Shown here in pieces: positions 44,523 to 56,007 of a DNA stretch of 64,000 nucleotides. Below the pieces are notes generated by a model, which worked only from the letters and a program-made list of their open reading frames with translations, was not told the DNA's origin and made no database searches. Location: NCBI GenBank assembly GCA_030998225.1, contig JAPYXD010000484.1, positions 7,502,001 through 7,566,000 of the forward strand. Reading direction: 5' to 3'. A program made the translations under genes and the position numbers. This stretch comes from Diplolepis rosae. Its lineage: Eukaryota; Arthropoda; Insecta; Hymenoptera; Diplolepididae. Position 1 is the first letter of the stretch. Every line of letters begins with the position of its first letter.

Positions 44523-44586
44523 TGCAAAGTTATTGAAATAATACATTTAATAAATTTATTAAATGTATTATTTCAATAACTTTGCA
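44523..44586. repeat. Perfect 64-bp palindrome
   Basis: TGCAAAGTTATTGAAATAAT at the left, ATTATTTCAATAACTTTGCA at the right, centre ACATTTAATAAA/TTTATTAAATGT. 32-bp arms with no loop and no mismatch. Confidence 0.95.
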
Positions 44587-45265
44587 CTAAGAAAATTATA
44601 ATTTAGTAAATTCTTTCATTAGAATTTTGTGCATTAATTTATTCTCCGGTCCATATGTTCACATGCAATGTAGGACATGATCATGATGGTCAACGATAAT
44701 GATAACATTAATCACGAAGAAATTCGCATATGGAGACCACGCACGAAATTCATGAACTGGTTTATGGCTGTCATAATTAATTTTACGCAAGTCACAAATT
44801 TCGCAATACCGCTGTAAAATTCTACGAAGCATTGAAAGTGCCAACGATGAGTTTCAGTTAGATTGTACATCAATTTCGATTCACCATCTGACCATTTCTG
44901 TAAATCATGCTTATAATTTCTTTTCACGTAATCTTATGGGATTGCGTGTCAGATGACTTGTAATTTAGCGATTACTCAAACTCAGTTTGTGTACGTTAAG
45001 GTCTTCGAAAGCGAAAGTGAATTTTAATCTGTATCATATGAAAGGATATCTTTTAAATTAAACAGAAATCTGTTAATCCAAAAAGAATTAACATGAAACA
45101 CATTCATGTATAATAATTCATTAGAAATTCTATTTGAACAGATCGAAAACCAATTAATAAATCAATTATTATTTTTTCAGTTGGCAAAAATGCTGAAGGT
45201 TAAAATTAATTAAAACTTAATTGATTTAGTTAAATTGAAGTTAAGGATGAAATCAAAAAACTCAC
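44587..45265. other. Intronic DNA, two overlapping open frames
   Basis: Minus-strand frames at 44659-44844 and 44712-44927 overlap in different phases. Both look protein-like (KHDLQKWSDGESKLMYNLTE; YCEICDLRKINYDSH) but no family or splice support was found. Confidence 0.35.
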
Positions 45266-45374
45266 AGAAACAGGTGCAGTGTGAGGCACGGTCACCTCTA
45301 AATCTCGATGACGACGTGGGCTAGGACTGGATTGCTGTGATTCTTGTCCCCGACGCCAAGACGTCCCAGGACTA
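45266..45374 (-). CDS. Internal exon of an unrecognised host gene (exon n)
   Basis: 109 nt, about 53% GC in a 28-30% GC region. On the minus strand it follows AAATTCTTTATATTTTTTTAG and is followed by GTGAGT. One base plus 36 codons in the only open frame: SPGTSWRRGQESQQSSPS, PRRHRDLEVTVPHTAPVS. Ser/Arg/Pro-rich, with no catalytic motif; probably a disordered, possibly phosphorylated linker of a larger protein. It ends in phase 0, matching the phase-0 start of the exon at 15421-15539. An AG three bases later (TAG|T) is an alternative acceptor in the same frame. Confidence 0.6.
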
Positions 45375-45914
45375 CTAAAAAAATATAAAGAATTTTTCTT
45401 AAATATCTGCACTTACATTATCTTGCTGATAAATAAAATTGCATGAATACACTACGTTAACGCTATGCCTTTCAGCAGAATCACAGGCTGCATCGCTTAT
45501 CGCATTATTGCGACTATCGATGTTTATACACCGAAAAAAAAACTGGTCAGATTAACCAGCTGATTGGTTGGATTACAGAATGACTAGTTTTTCTGGGTAA
45601 ATTAATCGAAAATTTAGTCACTTTTACTAGTTTCTGAGTTGATTTTGAGTAATTCTTGAAGTTAATTTTACTAAAATGTACACCGAAAGGAATTTCAGTT
45701 GTATCAACTGAAGTCAGTCAGTTGATTTTCACGACAAATAAAAAGTCTAATTACGGTAATTAGAGCGGCATTATAGTGAATATAATCGAAATTTTCATAT
45801 GCCTTGAACATTTTCAATACTTACAGTAAACAGTTACTATTGTAGCAATACCTTTGGTTAGCTTTCAAAATATTTTGTTGCACTACTTAAAAACAAACCA
45901 TACTCTGCTAGAAG
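45375..45914. other. No further exon recognised
   Basis: Would be the upstream intron. Contains ACACCGAAAAAAAAACTGG / ACACCGAAAGGAATTTCAG motifs (MITE-like ends). Confidence 0.35.
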
Positions 45915-46190
45915 TAAAAAGATAGAAAGAGGTAGAAAGAGGGATATAGAAAGAAATAGAACCTTTTCTATCTCTTTTAAGTAGCCGATTTGCATCCCCA
46001 AAACGCTGTCTTTCTATCTCCAGAATTATACCCATCATGCCAAGGAATATCTATCTCTTTCTATCCCTCAGTTTATCTCTTGTTCTGAAATATCTATCTC
46101 TTCCTATCTCCAGTCTATCCCTACGTCCAGTAATATCTGTATATTCCTATCTCCTCGTCTATTCTTGCATTCGGTAAAATTTATCCCTTT
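45915..46190. repeat. CTATCTC pyrimidine-rich array
   Basis: GATAGAAAGAGGTAGAAAGA then CTATCTCTTT / CTATCCC words, sharing the phrase TTTGCATCCCCAAAACNCT with 311-480. Truncated by the mariner at 46194. Confidence 0.6.
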
Positions 46191-46193
46191 CTA

Positions 46194-47427
46194 TTAGGTT
46201 GTTCCAGAAGTGATTGCCGATTTCACATATAGATGTCTTTGACCATCTTTTTGAATGATTTCTGGCAATGTCATGATTTTGTCCTTCTGGCATTTGTTAG
46301 CCGCCACTTTTAGCTTGTTTAACAAACAAATTGCGCGTAATTTCGTTTACAGTTGTTAGTTTCGCATCAACTTTAAGATGGAGTGTAAAAACGAGTATTT
46401 TTGTCATATTTTCCTTTTTTATTTCCATAAAGGAAAGAACGCAGCACAGGCTGCTAAAAAGTTATGTGATGCATATGGTGAGGAAGCCTTAAAAGACAGA
46501 CAGTCTCGAAATTGGTTTGATAAATTCCGGTTTGGGGATTTTTCACTCAACGATGAGCAACGTTCAGGTCAGTCAAGTGAAGTTGATGATGAACAAATCA
46601 AAGCCATAATCGAATCGGATCGTCATGTAACTGTGCGAGAGATTGAAGAAATATTAAAAATACCACAATCAACAATCGACCGTCATATACAACGTCTTAG
46701 ACTTATTAAAAAACTTGATATTTGGATTTCACATGAATTAAAAGATACTAATTTAACAAAACGCATCAATGCTTGTGATTTGCATCCTAAACGCAATGAA
46801 TTCGATCTTTTTTTAAAACGAATTATCACTGGTGATGAAAAATGGATTGTTTAGAATAATAACGTCGTTCGAAAAGGATCATGGCCCAAGCGTGATGAGC
46901 CACCACAAACAACATCGAAAGCTGAATTGCATAAAAAAAAGATTATGCTGTCTGTTTGGTGGGATTGGAAAGGTGCGGTATTTTTTGAGCTGCTTCCAAA
47001 GAACCAAACGATTCATTCTGATGTCTACTGTCGTCAGCTCAACAAATTGAATGCAGCAGTCAAAGAAAAACGGCCAGAATTGGTTAATTGTAAAGGTGTA
47101 ATTTTTCACCATGACAACGCTACACCACACACATCCATATAGCTCTGACCTTGCATCATCAGATTACTATTTATTTCGATCTTTGCAGAACTCTTCGAAT
47201 GGTAAAACTTTCAATGGTGATGAAGCTGTGAAATCGCACTTGGTTCAGTTCTTTTCCGATAAAGATCACAAGTTCTATGAGGGTGAAATCACGAGGTTAC
47301 CAGAGAGATCGCAAAAGGTCATTGAACAAAATGGAAAATATATCATTGATTAAAGTTCATTCCTTGTATTTAAGAAAATGCGTTTAATTTGTATAAAAAT
47401 TCGGCAATTACTTTTGGGACAACCCAA
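46194..47427 (+). mobile_element. Mariner element, near full length (1,234 bp)
   Basis: TIRs TTAGGTTGTTCCAGAAGTGA and inverted TTGGGTTGTCCCAAAAGTAA, extended by TTGCCG, with TA on each side (46192-46193, 47428-47429). The size is right for a mariner. Confidence 0.9.
46378..47353 (+). pseudogene. Mariner (DD34D) transposase, stop plus small deletion
   Basis: ATG 46378. First HTH with AAQAAKKLCDAYGEEALKD and NWFDKFRFGDFSL, linker EQRSGQSSEV, second HTH VTVREIEEILKIPQSTIDRH, then first Asp in ITGDEKWIV, followed by a stop (TAG 46852; Tyr expected). Continues NNNVVRKGSWPKRDEPP (the WVPHEL region is present as WISHELK before it), VWWDWKGAVFFELLP, second Asp HHDNATPHTS, then a stop and a deletion of roughly 20 codons, frame change, YSSDL, third Asp SSDYYLFRSLQNS, ending NGKYIID. 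Two stops and a frameshift make it inactive, yet otherwise well preserved. Confidence 0.9.
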
Positions 47428-47436
47428 TATCATTAT

Positions 47437-48140
47437 AAAAAATCTGCCCGCTTCGCGGGCACATTCTCATCGCGCGCTTCGCGCGCAGCTCGCTTCGCTT
47501 GCAAGTTTGAGCGCGCCTAGGGCGCGCGATTCGATCGTCGCGCTTCGCGCTCCGGAATTTTTGAACGTCGCGCTTCGCGCTCCGTTCTTTCTGGACCTCG
47601 CGCTTCGCGCTCGGTCTTGTGCTCTTCGCATACATTTAAGTTTATTTCTTATATTTTGATACTGAAGCTCAAACCAATTTTATAATAATATTACAGATGA
47701 TGTGAATTACACATTTTCTCAAAGTCACTGAATTTCTTTTTGAATTTAAGTGAAACAGGAAATTCAATTTACTTAAGGCTCTATCGGCCTTAAGGAACAC
47801 ATTCTCATCATGACACTCGCGCTCGATTTTCTGTATACATTTCAGTATAACTTTTTAATAAATTACATGATTAAAAGAATTTACTTTCTTCCACATATCT
47901 AAAAAGGAAAAACAATCGTAGACTTTATTTAAGGAAACGATTTTGTAGAACAACGCTTATTTCGTATTTCACATATTTTGGTGAAAAAAATCGAATTTTT
48001 TCAATATTAAAAATCAAAACATAAAATATACATCCTGTCCCGAAATTTCTTTATCAGAATTTGTAGACCTCATTTAGGCAAACAATTTTCCATCTAAATG
48101 TTTTTTTTGTATCTCACATATTTTGTCTAAAAAATTGTAT
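47437..48140 (-). repeat. Family G repeat, inverted, with GC-rich end
   Basis: Begins TCTGCCCGCTTCGCGGGCAC, then a run of CGCGCTTCGCGCGCAGC / GTCGCGCTTCGCGCTCC palindromes (47440-47620), then AT-rich modules in reverse order to TTTTTTTGTATCTCACATAT. The Arg-rich or Ala-rich ORFs here are palindrome artefacts. Confidence 0.65.
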
Positions 48141-48215
48141 TCCTTTCTCGATCTTTCGTTTCCAACTTGTTAATATCCATGCCCCTAACATATATTTAAC
48201 AATTTTATAAATAAA

Positions 48216-48925
48216 GGGTGATCAATTTAGAGGTATAGGATTTTAAATTGAAATAAAAGAACGAAAATTCAAATTGATAGGGCAATCTTTTTTATTTTTG
48301 TGTAGACCCATTCACGACATTTAATTTTTAAAGATAACCCCTTTCAAATGTTGGCCGCAACTGCGCTTTAATTCGTCCATCCGTAAACAGCAATTTTGAA
48401 TCGAGGACTTCGGTCGGTATCTCGCTAATAACTTCAGTAATGTAACTTCCAATGCCTCAATAGTAGCTGGTTTATCTACAAAACATTTAGACTTTACATA
48501 CCCCCACAAATAAAAGTCCAAAGGAGTGATATCACACGATCTTGGAGGCCAATCCGCCGGTCCGAGACGAGAGATAAATTGCTCACCGAAACGACTACGC
48601 CGTAAATCCATTGTTTCACGGGCTGTATGACATATAGCGCCGTCTTGTTGGAACCAAATGTCGTGGAGATTACGGGCTTCATTTTCTGGCATCAAAAATC
48701 GCCCAAGTAGTACCATAAGATAGGCCAAGTTGTTGAGATCGGCGCCGAATCGATTCTTCCGGGTCTTCGGCAAAACTCATTTTTTTTTCTCATTTACAGC
48801 TGCAATATTCTCTACAGTTCGTGCTGTACGTGGTCTAATCGGTCGATTATCATCCAATAATGTTAAATTATTCTCGAGTTTGCCGATGGTATGCCGAATA
48901 GTGCGTTCGGTATATTTGCAGTGTC
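48216..48925 (-). pseudogene. DUF4817-type DDE transposase, degenerate copy
   Basis: Left end AAGGGTGATCAATTTAGAGG is TIR-like. Minus strand from about 48920: RTIRHTIGKLENNLTLLDD and RPRTARTVENIAAV (N-terminal helices as in 36507-37037), frameshift in an A-run, SIRRRSQQLGLSY (second HTH), a deletion removing the first Asp, then the uninterrupted 48773-48321 part with second Asp in WFQQDGAICHTARETMDLRR, WPPRSCDITPLDFYLWGYVK with the third catalytic position, and a C-terminus MDELKRSCGQHL. It complements the deletion in the 36.5 kb copy. Confidence 0.85.
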
Positions 48926-48989
48926 ATTTTCTATCTCCTTTATATTCGATAAATAAAAGTAATTATTTGTAATTAATGTTACAGTATGT

Positions 48990-49625
48990 ACAAGATTAGA
49001 AGATCTAATTGCGAGGAGGGGCAGGGATTGAAAGAGATAAGCATGAACCTGGATTGACAAAGAGATATACAAGAGATAGAAAGTGATAGAGGTAAATAGA
49101 TGAGGGATATATTGAAATAAAGAGAGGAACATTGAAAGATATAGCCGTGAATTTGGATTTTCAAAAAGATAAAAAAGATATAGGTCAATATGCGAGAGAT
49201 AAACTGAAATTAGGAGAAGGGGATTGAAAGAGATATATGTAAATTTGGATAAACAAGAAATAGAAAGAGATAGTGGTGGATAGAAAAGAGATACAAATAG
49301 ATACAGTTGCATAGATGAGGATTAGGCTGAGATAAATAAAATGGGGTTGAAAGAGATAGGCATCAATCTGGATTGATAAAGAGATATAAAGAAATAGGGG
49401 TGGATAAATAAGAGATAGAAACAAATATAGATGGATATAGGAAGAATAAACAAAGATAAAGAAAACGGGATTGAAAGAGACAGGCGTGAATTTGGATTGA
49501 CAAAGAGATAGAATGAGATAGAGGTGAATAGACAAAGGATATAAAAAGAGATACAGGTCAATAGAGGAGAGATATATTTTCCTTATCTCTTTCTATCCAA
49601 GAGATGGAAAGTGATTAAAAATGAT
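48990..49625. repeat. GAGATA purine-rich degenerate array (~630 bp)
   Basis: Variants of GATTGACAAAGAGATAGAA / GATTGAAAGAGATAGGCATG / GGATAAATAAGAGATAG with a loose 60-70 bp higher-order period. Minus-strand frames (Phe/Ser/Ile/Tyr-rich, up to 149 codons) are translations of the array. Confidence 0.8.
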
Positions 49626-50760
49626 AGGATTTCTATCTCTTTATTTCCAGCAGGGTGGTAACTCGAGTTTTTTTCAGTATATTTATATTGCCGTTCTAAG
49701 GAAAAAGATACATTAGTAACATTTTTATGCACACTTATTATTTTATATAAAATTCAAATTTATAATTAAACAATGGTAAAAATTTAAAATAACATCTGTA
49801 ATACAAATTTCAATTTATAATAAAGAATAATTTCAAAATAGTAATGAAAAAAAATATCGACATTTAAAGTTTATATGGGAATTCAAACTCATATGATTGA
49901 CAAAATTGAATAAAAACGTTTTTTAAATGAATTTTGAAAACACTTACTTAACATTACGTCATACAAACCAAGATGTTCATATTTTTTGCATTTTTTTGTA
50001 TATAATATCATTATAAGTAAATATTGTAGTTATATTTATATCGTATATTCAAATTTTTTAATATCATTTTATAATTTTATTTGCAATGTTTATTTAAACT
50101 ATAATTAGACACACACAGTTTTGTATGTTTTTTTCAACATTATATTTTATAGACTATGGATTTTCAAGTTTTACACGTATTGAAAAATTTGTAGTTTGAC
50201 AATCAATAGTCTGTTTTTAGAGTGTATAGTCGGAAGTATGTCGTTGGAAGAGTGTAAAAGAAACTAGTATTCCGCTCGAAAAATATTAACATTTGAATTT
50301 CAATGCCCTTTCAATTCATACAAATTTCTCAAATAAAGAAATAAGATTTTTGAAAACTATGGGTAATCATTTATTTTTCCCCTTAATCTTTTTTTATGAA
50401 CGAGATTTATTATATGTGGTAAACCGGTCAGAAGATCTGCCTGGAACTTATGCTCGTCGAACGACAAATATGGTCTGCAATTTGTTTGTTTTTTCGAACA
50501 TGTAACTTGTAAGTTGTTATTCGTCGGAGGCGGTGTACGTGATAAGTTTCGTAACGAGCAATGTACGCTCGCTAATTTATCGATAGAATCTACAGAGAAC
50601 AACTGTTTTTATAAATTTTTTTGAATTACCGATTGAAGCTGGATGCCAGACTTCAGAAAGGGACGTTGAACATGTTCGTCAAAACTTGCAATATACTTAG
50701 AAGATTTTACTTCAAAATTATCTGCTAGACTTTTTAATTAAAATTAATTACAATTTTTTT
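49626..50760. other. No gene recognised
   Basis: AT-rich. Overlapping frames on both strands at 50293-50602 lack support. Confidence 0.4.
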
Positions 50761-51153
50761 ATGACTCAAAAGTGGAGAAAGACTAAAACTCGAGGTAGAA
50801 CAGAAAATATAACTCTTTACAAGATGAATCTGGAAACTCTGAAAGTAACTAGAGATTTACATTATATATTTATGATGGAAGAAGAAGCTAGAAGAAAAGC
50901 AAAAGAAGATTTAAGGAGACAAGGATTTTCGTATAACTTGTTATTGATCGAAAGCGAGTTATTTATTCTGCTAGGATTTTCATACAAAAATACAAACGTG
51001 AATCTGTCATCACGAAAAAACAGAACCTCCAGAATACGAATTTTTTATAAAAATACAATGCTTTGTGGTAATTCTTTCAACGTTTACGTATGCGTTATTC
51101 TACAGTATTTTATTCTTCAAATAGGGATAAGCATCTTTATAGTTAATCTATAG
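50761..51153 (+). CDS. Hypothetical ORF, 130 codons
   Basis: ATG-initiated. The N-terminal half is highly charged (MTQKWRKTKTRGRTENITLY, then a possible coiled coil MEEEARRKAKEDLRRQG); the C-terminal half is hydrophobic (VYVCVILQYFILQIGISIFI), as for one membrane segment. No family recognised, no TIR around it. A chance ORF or a relic is possible: the last 60 codons look like AT-rich read-through. Confidence 0.25.
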   Translation: MTQKWRKTKTRGRTENITLYKMNLETLKVTRDLHYIFMMEEEARRKAKEDLRRQGFSYNLLLIESELFILLGFSYKNTNVNLSSRKNRTSRIRIFYKNTMLCGNSFNVYVCVILQYFILQIGISIFIVNL

Positions 51154-51239
51154 CATATTCTTCCTCTGTGCATAATTATCTACGAAATTAATATTGGCAG
51201 AAATTTCAAACTCAACTAATTAATTTAATATTAATTATA

Positions 51240-51525
51240 TTAATAATATAATAATAATTAATTATTAATCGAAATATTTTTGGGCCAAATAAATATTTGT
51301 TTGAATCAAATAAATTTTTCTTCAAAACAAACAATTTATAAACTGTTTGATTTAAGTCAGAAATTGATTTGACTTGAACAAGTTTTTATTTGGTTCAAAG
51401 ACACTTTGTTTGAATCAAACAAATTTTATTTAATTCAAATAAATCATTTGTTTGAATCATAGAAAGTATTTCAAACAAATAATTTCTTCGATTCAATCAA
51501 ATTTTTTTTCTGAGTGTAAAAAAAT
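51240..51525. repeat. TTTGAATCAAA-rich MITE
   Basis: Repeated TTTGTTTGAATCAAA / TTTATTTGGTTCAAA words ending TTTTTTTTCTGAGTGTA, the family seen at 6178 and 19028. Confidence 0.45.
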
Positions 51526-51689
51526 TTCATTTTGAGAAAAAGATTCTATTAAGGCTCAAACAAGACCATTTTTAAGAACAATATGACAAAAAATATTGTT
51601 AGGGTTCCAGTAGTCGCGTTTCGTGCTCTAATATATTTGAATCTTGCATTACGTGTTCAGTCTTATGCGTTCTTCGCGAACATCTAAGT

Positions 51690-51862
51690 TTCTTACATTC
51701 TCATCGTATGATGATGCGCAAAAAAAGTTATGATACAAAATTGTTTACTACAGAAAGATCTACAAGTTTAAATTACAACATTTTTTCATTAGATGTGTAT
51801 TTTTTTTTCTAATTTAAAAAAATACTATTGAAAATCCAAAATTCAATTCATTAACAATAATA
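51690..51862 (+). repeat. Family G repeat, left part (interrupted)
   Basis: ACATTCTCATCGTATGATGA, GATACAAAATTGTTTACTAC, CTATTGAAAATCCAAAATTC, AACAATAA; resumes at 53342 with TATGTGAAATACGAAAAAAA. Confidence 0.6.
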
Positions 51863-53341
51863 CCCAAGTGCGAATTGCCGGAACTGAAAACACGGCCCAG
51901 TACTGGACCAATCTTGGCAGCCATAAGTTGGCCAATGTTACTGGACCAATATCAGCGTTCAAATCGGCCCAGTGTTGTCCCAGTACTGGCACGGTACATT
52001 GGAAATCAAAATTTTCCATGCTTGCGCTGAAGCTCGGTCCAGCAATGGCACTTTACTGGGCTGAAAGTCGGCATTGCTCCGGCAAACTGTGTTGTAAGTC
52101 AAAAAGCCAGTGTCCGGCCCACTAATGGCCCATCACAGGTCCGAAAGTCGGCATTACTCCGGCAAACCATGCTGAAACTCAAAAACTCAGAGTTTGGCCC
52201 ACGAACGGCCCATCAAGAGTCTAAAAGTCACCAAAACTCCGAAAACCTATACTTGAAGTCAAAAACTACCAGTCTGGTCCAGTAATGGCACTTTACTGGG
52301 TTGAAAGTCGGCATTACTTTGGCAACCCATGTTATTAATTTATTATACTGGGCCAAAAGTCATCATTACTTCAACAAACCATCTTTTACGTAGAAGAGCC
52401 AGAGTTAACAATTTTTGTATCAAAGTTCGGTAAAGAACAGTTAACTAAATCTAGTCTTCAAATTCGAGTACACAAACAGTTCACAAAGTTTACTTTACCC
52501 AAAAAGCATTTTTTAAAAGACAAATATGTCTAAATATTATCAATCATGCAAATCCCGAGAGCTAAATAAAAGAAAAAGAAGCGATCGGAGTGACAAAAGT
52601 GAAGAGCCACCAGAGAAAATATTTAATATTTCATCCACTGGATCCACATCTGACGATACTGTTAGCGATGATGCTGTCTCCCATGAGTGAGTAAAAACTT
52701 TTCCTTTTCTTTTACAGTAATCATAAAAATAACCTAAGTCTGCCATCTGTCAACTCTTGTTTATAGGTTTTGTCCTTCTTTAATTTTTATTAACAATATT
52801 TTATAATTCATGCTAGTGTGATGGTAAACAAAGCGTTGATTATAGAGACTTTCTCAATAATTTTAAAAATATAAATCTAACCTAAGATTCATTTCTCGTA
52901 AATGACATCTCAAAATATTTTAAAGACAACCAACTTTCCACCCATTTTTGGGCCATTATTTTTATGTAGCTTTGGGACAATATTGGCAGCCAGTGACGGT
53001 CAAGTAAAGGCAGCCAAGTATAGGCCGCCAAGTGTAGCCCTTATATGTATATCATTTCAGTAATGGGCGATTAACATATGCCGATTTCGGACCAATAATG
53101 GCAGCCAACGAAGGGCAAGTGAAGGCGGCCAAGTGCAGCACTTAGATATCATTTCGGTAATGGGCCATTAATATATGCCGATTTCGAGCCAATGCTGGCA
53201 GTCACTGACGGGCAAGTGAAGGCGGCCAAGTGCAGCCCTTAGATATCATTTCGGTAATGGCGCAGCACTGGCGGCCAAGTCTCGGCAACATATTTGCCAC
53301 TACTGGACCAAAGTTGGGCTGTTTATGATTTCGCACTTGGG
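51863..53341. mobile_element. CCCAAG-TIR element, 1,479 bp, carrying a captured exon
   Basis: CCCAAGTGCGAATTGCCG / GATTTCGCACTTGGG ends with TA/TA. The surrounding family-G copy is continuous across the insertion (AACAATAA-TA-TGTGAAATACG), which fixes both borders and the TA duplication. Both subterminal regions (51880-52370, 52960-53330) hold GGCCCAGTACTGG / AATGGCCCATCA / GGCGGCCAAGTGCAGCC repeats. The middle (52430-52930) is repeat-free and contains an exon-like ORF. Confidence 0.8.
52526..52686 (+). CDS. Captured first exon inside the CCCAAG element
   Basis: ATG 52526, MSKYYQSCKSRELNKRKRSD and RSDKSEEPPEKIFN, then a Ser/Thr/Asp-rich stretch, running to SHE and a consensus donor, GA|GTGAGT, at 52687. 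Without splicing it would stop at TGA 52688. Basic then acidic, disordered; no family recognised. It sits in the repeat-free centre of a non-autonomous element, like a transduplicated gene 5' end. It could instead be the remnant 5' exon of the element's own transposase. Confidence 0.45.
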
Positions 53342-53575
53342 TATGTGAAATACGAAAAAAACGTAAAGATGGAAAATTATTCGCCTGAATAAGGTCTACA
53401 AATTTTCATTAGGACATTTTTTGACAAAATGTATATTTTGCGTTTTAATTAAAAAAAAAGAAATAAACTTATATCTTTGCGAAGAATATGACCGGGCGCA
53501 AAGCGCGACGTTCAAATATTTCAGAGCGTAAAACGTGTCAATCGAATTGCGCGCCCTAGGAATAGATTCTCATCC
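53342..53575 (+). repeat. Family G repeat, right part with GC-rich tail
   Basis: GTGAAATACGAAAAAAACGT, AAGGTCTACAAATTTTCATT, then GACCGGGCGCAAAGCGCGAC and GAATTGCGCGCCCTAGG, a decayed palindromic tail. Confidence 0.6.
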
Positions 53576-54654
53576 AGACACTCGTGCTTTGTAAAAATAT
53601 TAAAAAGAATAATTAAAATGTGTCTAATACCTTGAGAAGGCAGTTCTTTACATTTCAAAAGATATCGTATTGAAAAAATGTATTCCAGCAGAATTATTCT
53701 GAAAAACAATATTATTCAGGCAGTATTTCATTTTCTTCAAGAGTGTCACGAAAACTTGAATATTGATGAGCGAATTCATATTAGTACAAGTATCACATCG
53801 GAATGAAAGGTGTTTCACCTACTTAATTTCAAAGTGCAGTTTTTTTTCGTAAAATGCATCTTTGGAGGATCCATATTCACATCTTAAGTTTTCGAGAGGA
53901 AATATGCGAGGAAGTTTAGATGTTGAGAGAACTTTCAGCGAGAAAGTTGTTCAGTAGGCTTTCAGGCAGTTTTTAAATATATTTTGAGATGCTTGAATCC
54001 AAAACTGCGCTCGAGCGCACCGATACCGTCGCGAGGTATGTATATCAGTTGAACATAGGAGAAAGAAAGATGCACCCATGTCGAGAACACGCGATTCGAC
54101 AGAGTCGCAACATCATTTTTGCCAATTTATATCTATTCTGTAAAAATTATCCAGAAACACTCTAGACGAATGGGAAGAAATGATATAATATATATATATA
54201 CACTTTATATTGGCAATGATATAACAAAATGCATTAGAGAACTTCAAAAACGCACCACTATGTTTAGAGTCCTAGGAACAGTTCTGCTTACGCCGGTTCG
54301 GAATATAATTTCTGGAAAAATTTTCTGTAGCTTTTCTGTACTTCTATTCTTTTTAAGTCAATTCATGATTTACCTTTGAAGAGAAAACATGTAATTTATC
54401 GAGAACAAAGGTAATTTATTGCATTAAATAAGTTCACAAATTGTCAACAATTTATTACTGTGGTCGTGAAAATGTCCCAAGAAACAAATCCTGAAGTTGG
54501 AAGGAAAAGATCAAAGAATCCCCAAAAGTGGAGCCGGAATTTCAGACTATTCTGGACAAATTTGTACGAAAAACAGAGAATTGATTGTAAAAAATCGATT
54601 GATTTCGTACCTTCAAAAAATACGCTTTTCTTCGATTATTAAAAAAAACTAGAG
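53576..54654. other. No gene assigned
   Basis: Frames at 54119-54379 and 54460-54642 (+) have no support from splice sites or families. Confidence 0.35.
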
Positions 54655-54890
54655 TTCTGACACAAGAATTTATGGAAGAAAAATATGCAGAACAACATTT
54701 AATATGTACTGACATGATTTTTGATCATTTTCCCAAATTTTTTATTTAAATGAAAAAAACGTTCGCGCATTGCGGTATTCCCTCTTTACCTACTAGGTCA
54801 CGCGCTCCGTCGGTTTTAGAATCCGATGCTTCAATTGATGAGGTGGAGTTAATCAGACATTTCGGCTCAGATCGGAACCCCATCAGTAGT
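54655..54890 (-). repeat. Repeat shared with 20100-20330, ending in a family-B hammerhead
   Basis: AATTTTTTATTTAAATGAAA, AAACGTTCGCGCATTGCGGT and CACGCGCTCCGTCGGTT are common to both loci. The end continues into a minus-strand hammerhead-like motif at 54851-54889. Confidence 0.5.
54851..54889 (-). ncRNA. Hammerhead-like motif, family B (minus strand)
   Basis: Minus strand: CTGATGG (A9 changed to G), stem II region GGTTCC..GAGCC with several pairs, GAAATGTC (stem III changed), then TGATT. Close in sequence to 22009-22050 but mutated at a core base. Relic. Confidence 0.45.
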
Positions 54891-56007
54891 TTTTATAAAA
54901 ATCTAAAAATATAGAAAAAGTGTGGTTGCTGAATTGACATTTTCTTGAAATAAAATACTTGAAATTTGAACAAACGCAGCTTTTTTACATAATATAATAA
55001 ATAGACAAGTGGAAATTAAGGGTTTGAAAATTTGAATAAAACATCCATTATTGTAGATAATTTTAAAAACAGACTTGTATCAAAGGGTTACGAATTAATA
55101 ATTACTTCAACTAGTTACTTAGTTACTAACGGCACATGTACTTTCAGCATAAGATAAAAATAATACTATTTTCCAATAATAAAAAGCGATTATAAGAAAT
55201 GTTTATCGTAAACAATTACTAAGCAATACATTTTTTATTATTTAAAAGACAGATTACACATTTGCAATCGATTATTATCATTTGTTTGTCACAAAAGTAC
55301 TCAAGAATGGCCACAGTTGCAATCGGTGCAGCATAAGACTATCCATGCAAGGTGGCCACATTGAAAAATCACTACAAAGCACAATTACTATAAAATTAAG
55401 TTTGTATAATATTTCAAATTATTTATATTAGATGTAAGTTTGAAGTATTTCATTCATATTTAAGTAATTATTTTATAAAGTACATTTTGTTATTTTTTCA
55501 GTAAAACAATGTACAATTTTATTGAAATTTTTCAAATGTCACGACGATTTGATTTGTTGTTGAAAAGCAATCGATTTGAAAAACACAATAAAACACCAAA
55601 AAAACGTCAAAATCATTAAAAATACACCAAATACAGTGAAAAATCATTAAGTTGTGTCTTCCAATACCACGCCTTCGAAAAACACTAAATTTGTGTCTAA
55701 ATCACTAAATTGGCCACCCTGTATCCATACACAAAACCGGTGCATATCTCGAAGTCACAACTCCTGTGGCCTAGTAAAGCTAAAGTGTTTTATTTTTTTT
55801 AATTCTACGCATAAATTGATCCTCTTCAATTAATGTTGCTGATATTTCATTGTAGAACTTATACAAAACGATTTATTTACAAAAAACACGTCTTTTAAGT
55901 TTTTGGTGAAAAAATGTGAAAAACTTGGATTTTTGAAACATCACAAATTCAAAATTAGTGGGGGACTATAAAATTTTCTTTCTTTAATTTACACAGAATT
56001 TTATATA
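54891..56007. other. No gene recognised
   Basis: AT-rich sequence; nothing supported. Confidence 0.4.

Noticed and set aside
47378..47659. Ala/Arg-rich ORFs on both strands (also 2690-2914)
   Set aside because: Product of the GCGCGAAGCGCG palindromes at the end of family G, which remain open on both strands.
48863..49561. Several hydrophobic minus-strand ORFs resembling membrane proteins
   Set aside because: Translations of the GAGATA/TATCTC array.
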